DNA of 64,000 nucleotides from Actinacidiphila acidipaludis. Lineage in GTDB: Bacteria > Actinomycetota > Actinomycetes > Streptomycetales > Streptomycetaceae. Position numbers and translations under genes: made by a program. Position 1 is the stretch's first letter. The number at the start of each line of letters is the position of its first letter. Below the pieces are notes generated by a model. That model saw only the letters and a list, made by a program, of their open reading frames with translations. It was not told where the DNA came from and did no database searches. Below are positions 59,897 through 64,000 of the stretch, piece after piece. The DNA is taken from contig NZ_JAINZZ010000018.1 in assembly GCF_019890725.1 (NCBI RefSeq), positions 1 through 64,000 on the forward strand. The letters run 5' to 3'.

Positions 59897-60767
59897 GGCG
59901 GCGGAGCGGTGGGAGCGGGCCGGTTCCGGGCCGGGCGCGGACCGGTGGGATCGGCGGCCGGGGCCGGCGGAGACGCTGCGCGTCTACGGGCTGATCGTCC
60001 GGATGTGGGTGCGGTCCACGATGGCGTACCGGATGTCGTTCGTGATGACGGCGCTGGGGAACTTCGCGGCGACCGCCCTGGACTTCGCCACGATCCTGCT
60101 GATGTTCTCGCGGATCACGGTGCTGGGCGGGTTCACGCTGCCGGAGGTGGCGTTCCTGTACGGGACGACCAGTACGGCCTTCGGCGTGGCCGACCTGCTG
60201 ATGGGGTCGATGGACCGGCTGGGACGGCGGGTGCGCGACGGCACGCTGGACACGCTGCTGCTGCGGCCGGCGCCGGTGCTGGCGCAGGTCGCCGCGGACC
60301 GGTTCGCGCTGCGCCGGCTGGGCCGGATCACGCAGGGCGGGCTGGTGCTGGGCTGGGCGCTGCTGCGGGTGGACGTGGCCTGGACGCCGGGCAAGGTGCT
60401 GCTGGTGCCGGTGATGCTGGTGTCGGGGGCGGCGATCTTCTGCGCGGTGTTCGTGGCGGGCGGCGCGTTCCAGTTCCTGGCCTCGGACGCGTCGGAGCTG
60501 CAGAACTCGGTGACGTACGGCGGCAACACGATGCTGCAGTACCCGCCGGGGGTGTTCGCGCGGGAGCTGGTGCGCGGGGTGACGTTCGTGGTGCCGCTGG
60601 CCTTCGTGAACTGGCTGCCGGCGCTGCACATCCTGGGTGAGCCGGACCCGCTGGGCCTGCCGCGGTGGGTGGACTTCCTGTCGCCGCTGGTCGCCGTCGG
60701 CTGCTGCACGCTGGCCGGTCTGGCCTGGCGCGCGGGGCTTCGTTCGTATCGCAGCACAGGGAGCTGA
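59889..60767 (+). CDS. ABC-2-type transporter permease (second)
   Basis: 292 residues from GTG 59889, overlapping the first permease by 8 bp. It shares the DUF990-like layout with six membrane helices: RSTMAYRMSFVMTALGNFAATALDF (in pieces), LYGTTSTAFGVADLLMGS, DGTLDTLLLRPAPVLAQ, and FVNWLPALHILGEPDPLG near the end. The gene order permease-permease-ATPase suggests a heterodimeric membrane channel. No substrate-binding lipoprotein is present, so export is more likely than import. Confidence 0.92.
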   Translation: MAEAAERWERAGSGPGADRWDRRPGPAETLRVYGLIVRMWVRSTMAYRMSFVMTALGNFAATALDFATILLMFSRITVLGGFTLPEVAFLYGTTSTAFGVADLLMGSMDRLGRRVRDGTLDTLLLRPAPVLAQVAADRFALRRLGRITQGGLVLGWALLRVDVAWTPGKVLLVPVMLVSGAAIFCAVFVAGGAFQFLASDASELQNSVTYGGNTMLQYPPGVFARELVRGVTFVVPLAFVNWLPALHILGEPDPLGLPRWVDFLSPLVAVGCCTLAGLAWRAGLRSYRSTGS

Positions 60768-60772
60768 ACGGG

Positions 60773-61780
60773 ATGGCGGAGGACGGGACGGGCGCCGCGG
60801 GCGGCGACGTCATCGAGCTGGACGGCGTGGAGAAGGTCTTCGACGTGCGCCGCAAGGCGGGTGTGCTGCGGCGCACCCGCCACGAGGTGCGGGCGGTGGA
60901 CGGGATCTCGTTCACGGTGCCGCGCGGCGAGGTGGTGGGCTACATCGGGCCGAACGGCGCGGGCAAGTCCACGACGATCAAGATGCTGACGGGGATCCTC
61001 AACCCGAGCGCGGGCCGGATCCGGATCTGCGGCATCGACCCGGCGCGGGAGCGGACCCGGCTGGCCCGGCGGGTCGGCGTGGTCTTCGGGCAGCGGACGA
61101 CGCTGTGGTGGGACCTGCCACTGCGGGACTCGTACCACCTGGTGCGGCGGATGTACCGGATCGAGCAGGAGCGGTACCGGCGGAACCTGGAGGCGTGCGT
61201 CGAGCTGCTGGACCTGGGGCCGCTGCTGGACGTGCCGGTGCGGCAGCTGTCGCTGGGGCAGCGCATGCGCGGGGACATCGCGGCGGCGCTGCTGCACGAC
61301 CCGGAGGTGCTGTACCTGGACGAGCCGACGATCGGCCTGGACGTGATCAGCAAGACGAAGGTGCGGTCGTTCCTGCGGGAGGTCAACGCCGAGCGCGGGA
61401 CGACGGTGCTGCTCACCACGCACGACCTGACCGACATCGAGACGCTGTGCCGCCGGGTGATGGTGATCGACCACGGGCGGCTGGTGTACGACGGCGACCT
61501 GGCGGGGCTGCACGCGGTGGGCGAGAGCGAGCGGACGCTGGTGGTGGACTTCGCCCGGGAACTGCCGCCGGTGGAGGTGGCGGGGGCGCGCTGCGTGAAG
61601 GTGGAGGGCCCCCGCCAGTGGCTGGCGTTCCCGGCGGCCGCGAGCGCGGCCCCGCTGGTCGCCGCGGTCGCCGACCGCTATCCGCTGGTCGACCTGTCCG
61701 TACGGGAGCCCGCGATCGAGGACGTCATCGCCCGCATGTACGGCGCGGACGCCGACCGCACCCCGACCCCGGGCACCTGA
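60773..61780 (+). CDS. ABC transporter ATPase
   Basis: 335 residues from ATG 60773, with GGGAG upstream; 5 bp after the second permease. Nucleotide-binding motifs: Walker A GPNGAGKST, Q loop VVFGQRT, signature LSLGQRMRGD, Walker B VLYLDEPTIGLD, H loop TTHDLTDI. The first 40 residues include an insertion DVRRKAGVLRRTRHEV. The C-terminal 90 residues are the extra domain of CcmA/DrrA-type ATPases. Powers the two adjacent permeases. Its stop is 10 bp before the 89-bp repeat. Confidence 0.95.
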   Translation: MAEDGTGAAGGDVIELDGVEKVFDVRRKAGVLRRTRHEVRAVDGISFTVPRGEVVGYIGPNGAGKSTTIKMLTGILNPSAGRIRICGIDPARERTRLARRVGVVFGQRTTLWWDLPLRDSYHLVRRMYRIEQERYRRNLEACVELLDLGPLLDVPVRQLSLGQRMRGDIAAALLHDPEVLYLDEPTIGLDVISKTKVRSFLREVNAERGTTVLLTTHDLTDIETLCRRVMVIDHGRLVYDGDLAGLHAVGESERTLVVDFARELPPVEVAGARCVKVEGPRQWLAFPAAASAAPLVAAVADRYPLVDLSVREPAIEDVIARMYGADADRTPTPGT

Positions 61781-61789
61781 CCCCGGCCT

Positions 61790-61967
61790 CAGCCCTCCGG
61801 CCTTTCGGTCGGTCCTCCTCCTCACCACCTCCGCGGACGGCCTCGTTCCTCGGCCGGCCACTGCGGCGGCTCGCTCGTCAGCCCTCCGGCCTTTCGGTCG
61901 GTCCTCCTCCTCACCACCTCCGCGGACGGCCTCGTTCCTCGGCCGGCCACTGCGGCGGCTCGCTCGT
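61790..61967. repeat. 89-bp tandem repeat, two copies, ending at the rph stop codon
   Basis: CAGCCCTCCGGCCTTTCGG occurs at 61790 and 61879, and a third CAGCCCTCC begins at 61968 inside the end of rph. The two 89-bp copies are identical over their whole length. On the minus strand each starts TGACGAGCGAGCCGCCGCAG and ends GACCGACCGAAAGGCCGG, the same order as the 116-bp repeat at 5226-5525. It fills the space between the ABC ATPase and rph. Confidence 0.92.
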
Positions 61968-62692
61968 CAGCCCTCCAGCACGGCCTTCTGGAGGTCCGTC
62001 AGGTCCGCGCAGCCCTTGACGGCGAGGGCGAGGAGGGCGTCGAGTTCGGCGCGGTCGAAGGGCTGGCCCTCGGCGGTGCCCTGGACCTCGACGAAGCGGC
62101 CGTCGCCGGTGCAGACGACGTTCATGTCGGTCTCGGCCTTGACGTCCTCCTCGTAGGCGAGGTCGAGCAGCGGCACGCCGCCGACGATGCCGACGCTGAC
62201 CGCGGCGACCGTGCCGGTGAGCGGCTGGGCCTTGGCGCGGATGAGGTGGTTGTCGCGCATCCAGGCCACGGCGTCGGCCAGCGCGACGTACGCACCGGTG
62301 ATCGCGGCGGTGCGGGTGCCGCCGTCGGCCTGGAGGACGTCGCAGTCCAGGACGATGGTGTTCTCGCCGAGCGTCTTGTAGTCGATGACGGCGCGCAGGG
62401 AGCGGCCGATGAGCCGGGAGATCTCGTGGGTGCGGCCGCCGATCTTGCCGCGGACGGACTCGCGGTCGCCGCGGTCGTTGGTGGCGCGCGGCAGCATCGC
62501 GTACTCGGCGGTCACCCAGCCCTCGCCGCTGCCCTTGCGCCAGCGCGGGACGCCCTGGGTGGCGCTGGCGGTGCACAGCACGCGGGTGTCGCCGAAGGAG
62601 ACGAGGACGGAGCCTTCTGCGTGCTTGCTCCAGCCCCGCTCGATGGTGACGGGTCGGAGCTGGTCGGGGGTGCGGCCGTCGAATCGTGACAT
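61967..62692 (-). CDS. rph: ribonuclease PH
   Basis: 241 residues from ATG 62692 ([15 protein letters not shown]). The phosphorolytic RNase PH fold is clear: [37 protein letters not shown] (phosphate-binding Arg), [21 protein letters not shown] and [21 protein letters not shown]. It trims the 3' ends of tRNAs using phosphate. Its last codons (LEG-stop) lie within the start of the tandem repeat. In Streptomyces it is followed by nag genes, as here. Confidence 0.97.
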   Translation of the reverse strand: MSRFDGRTPDQLRPVTIERGWSKHAEGSVLVSFGDTRVLCTASATQGVPRWRKGSGEGWVTAEYAMLPRATNDRGDRESVRGKIGGRTHEISRLIGRSLRAVIDYKTLGENTIVLDCDVLQADGGTRTAAITGAYVALADAVAWMRDNHLIRAKAQPLTGTVAAVSVGIVGGVPLLDLAYEEDVKAETDMNVVCTGDGRFVEVQGTAEGQPFDRAELDALLALAVKGCADLTDLQKAVLEG

Positions 62693-62763
62693 GTGCCCGA
62701 GCCTATCCGGGTGAGCGGCCCGGGCCGACCGTGGTGTTCCGGTCCGGCAGGAACCTGGCACGG

Positions 62764-62808
62764 CACCGGCCGCCGCGTCCGGGGTGGTCCCGGGCGCGGC
62801 GGCCGGTG
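62764..62808 (-). terminator. strong hairpin downstream of nagF
   Basis: CACCGGCCGCCGCG (62764-62777) and CGCGGCGGCCGGTG (62795-62808) form a 14-bp perfect stem with a 17-nt loop. Confidence 0.82.
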
Positions 62809-62829
62809 AAACGGTTCGCTTGCGCCGCG

Positions 62830-63063
62830 CTACATCATGTCCTCGATGTCGGCGGCGATCGGGTCGGCGTCGGTGCCGATGACCACCTGGATGGCGTTGC
62901 CCATCTTGACGACGCCGTGGGCGCCGGCCGCCTTGAGGGCGGCCTCGTCGACGAGGCCGGGGTCCTTGACCTCGGTACGGAGCCGGGTGATGCAGCCCTC
63001 GACCTCTTCGATGTTGTCGAGTCCGCCGAGACCGGCGACGATCTTCTCAGCCTTGGTGGCCAT
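62830..63063 (-). CDS. nagF: PTS N-acetylglucosamine transporter subunit IIB
   Basis: 77 residues from ATG 63063, a full stand-alone IIB domain of the glucose superfamily. The phosphorylated Cys is in [27 protein letters not shown] follows. Together with the separate IIC protein encoded divergently it forms the GlcNAc permease; IIA is elsewhere. The dre-like palindrome at 63223-63238 lies in the shared promoter. Gene order rph-nagF-nagE matches the streptomycete GlcNAc locus. Confidence 0.93.
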   Translation of the reverse strand: MATKAEKIVAGLGGLDNIEEVEGCITRLRTEVKDPGLVDEAALKAAGAHGVVKMGNAIQVVIGTDADPIAADIEDMM

Positions 63064-63222
63064 CTGTGTGTCTCCCTGTTCCCCTGACCCACCGGCGGGT
63101 CCGTTCTGTCACGGTAACCCACGGTTGGCCCAGCTACACGGGCGGTTGACCGCCCGGGGGACCACCATGACGATCATGGGTGCGCCGCCCCCGGCGGGCG
63201 CGGCGCCGCCCTCGCCGCTGCC

Positions 63223-63238
63223 AGTGGTTTAGACCACT
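63223..63238. promoter_or_regulatory. DasR-responsive element (dre) between nagF and nagE
   Basis: AGTGGTTTAGACCACT is a 16-bp near-perfect palindrome, one base from the consensus AGTGGTCTAGACCACT bound by DasR, located between the nagF start (63063) and the nagE start (63279). DasR releases such sites on binding GlcN6P. Confidence 0.9.
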
Positions 63239-63278
63239 CTACGCGACGGTCACTCTGCCGCCTCCCGGGAGGACCGCG

Positions 63279-64000
63279 ATGACCACGGACAGCGCGGCCG
63301 CCCTGCCTCCGCGCAGGTCCTGGTGGTCGGCGTTCTTCCAGGGCCTGCAGAAGATGGGCCGCAGCCTGCAGCTTCCCATCGCGGTCCTGCCCGCCGCGGG
63401 CATCCTCAACCGGCTCGGCCAGGACGACGTCTTCGGCAGGACGGGACTGGGCTGGGACCGGCTGGCGAAGGTCTTCGCGGGCGCGGGCGGCGCGCTGCTG
63501 GACGGCAGCCTGGGCCTGCCGCTGCTGTTCTGCGTGGGCGTGGCGATCGGGATGGCCAAGAAGTCCGACGGCTCGACGGCCCTGGCCGCGGTGGCCGGGT
63601 TCCTCGTCTACAACGGGGTCCTGCACGCCTTCCCCAAGGACTGCGCGGCCGGCAGCGCCTTCCAGGCGGGCGCCTGCGTGGCCAAGGACAACACCGCGGT
63701 GATCGCCACCTACCAGAACCCGGGGGTGTTCGGCGGCATCGTGCTGGGCCTGACCACGGCTTATCTGTGGCAGCGCTTCCACCGCACCCGGCTGCCCGAC
63801 TGGCTGGGCTTCTTCAACGGCCGCCGGCTGGTGCCGATCATCACGTCCGGGGTGGCGATCGTGTTCGCCGTGGTGTGCCTGTGGATCTGGCCACCCGTCG
63901 GCGACGGGCTGACCGCCTTCTCCCGGAAGCTGGTGGACCTCGGCGCGACCGGCTCCGGCATCTTCGGCGTGGCCAACCGCGCGCTGCTGACCATCGGCCT
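63279..64000 (+). CDS. nagE: PTS N-acetylglucosamine transporter subunit IIC (5' part)
   Basis: ATG 63279 with GGGAGG 6 nt upstream; 240 codons are in the window and the gene runs off its right edge. IIC of the glucose/GlcNAc class: SAFFQGLQKMGRSLQLPIAVLPAAGILNRLG (pieces QGLQKMGRSLQLPIAVLPA and GILNRLG), LPLLFCVGVAIGMAKKSDG, then a further set of membrane helices and YQNPGVFGGIVLGLTTAYLW. It imports and phosphorylates GlcNAc with nagF and general PTS proteins. Controlled from the dre at 63223. Confidence 0.94.
   Translation, partial: MTTDSAAALPPRRSWWSAFFQGLQKMGRSLQLPIAVLPAAGILNRLGQDDVFGRTGLGWDRLAKVFAGAGGALLDGSLGLPLLFCVGVAIGMAKKSDGSTALAAVAGFLVYNGVLHAFPKDCAAGSAFQAGACVAKDNTAVIATYQNPGVFGGIVLGLTTAYLWQRFHRTRLPDWLGFFNGRRLVPIITSGVAIVFAVVCLWIWPPVGDGLTAFSRKLVDLGATGSGIFGVANRALLTIG

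Overview
The window is very GC-rich, uses GTG starts freely, puts G or C at most third codon positions, and carries gene families typical of Streptomyces and close relatives. Its right end (rph, then nagF and nagE divergent across a 16-bp palindrome of DasR-site type) matches the streptomycete N-acetylglucosamine uptake locus. It is best read as chromosomal DNA of a Streptomyces-like actinomycete. I found no phage, integrase, transposase or CRISPR array. About 53 protein genes, four tRNA genes, several strong hairpin terminators and a few candidate operators can be supported.

Left part (1-12000): an O-methyltransferase homologue and a secreted beta-helix protein; an OmpR-type two-component system divergent from a small exported protein; a 116-bp tandem repeat; a spermidine-synthase-like protein; two tandem secreted beta-propeller paralogues, the second frameshifted; and a TetR regulator with a histidine phosphatase. 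The TetR gene faces a PAP2-type membrane phosphatase across a CGTAC palindrome.

13066-17140: the most notable block. Three genes overlap by GTGA junctions: a RecB/Cas4-like nuclease with an Fe-S-type cysteine set, an unrecognised 526-residue protein, and an SF1 helicase. Together they resemble a split Dna2-like helicase-nuclease.

17200-36100: small conserved genes, a primase/polymerase-like orphan, three identical tRNA-Lys(CTT) genes each with the same hairpin, a membrane lysyltransferase-like fusion, OsmC, two tandem M6-type metalloproteases, a GGDEF-EAL protein, a GH18 chitinase with two DasR-type half-palindromic repeats upstream, a flavin monooxygenase-like protein facing an IclR regulator, and a large subtilase.

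36100-52800: a cysteine-rich pentapeptide protein, M1 peptidase, SpoIIE-type phosphatase, FAD/Fe-S dehydrogenase, a class F sortase next to an LAxTG surface protein, a NagD-like phosphatase, a ROK regulator divergent from a Gfo/Idh/MocA oxidoreductase around a 25-bp palindrome, a HbpS-like protein, an FAH-family hydrolase, a second YidC with a DUF6412 protein, and a DUF445 protein.

52900-64000: housekeeping genes: class V aminotransferase, rdgB, tRNA-Leu(TAG), bcp, DUF3618, a GroES-like protein, a class A penicillin-binding protein, a three-gene ABC-2 transporter, an 89-bp tandem repeat, rph, nagF and nagE (truncated by the window edge). A theme across the window is chitin/GlcNAc use: the chitinase and the nag genes carry related operator-like sequences, consistent with common control by the GlcN6P-responsive repressor DasR.
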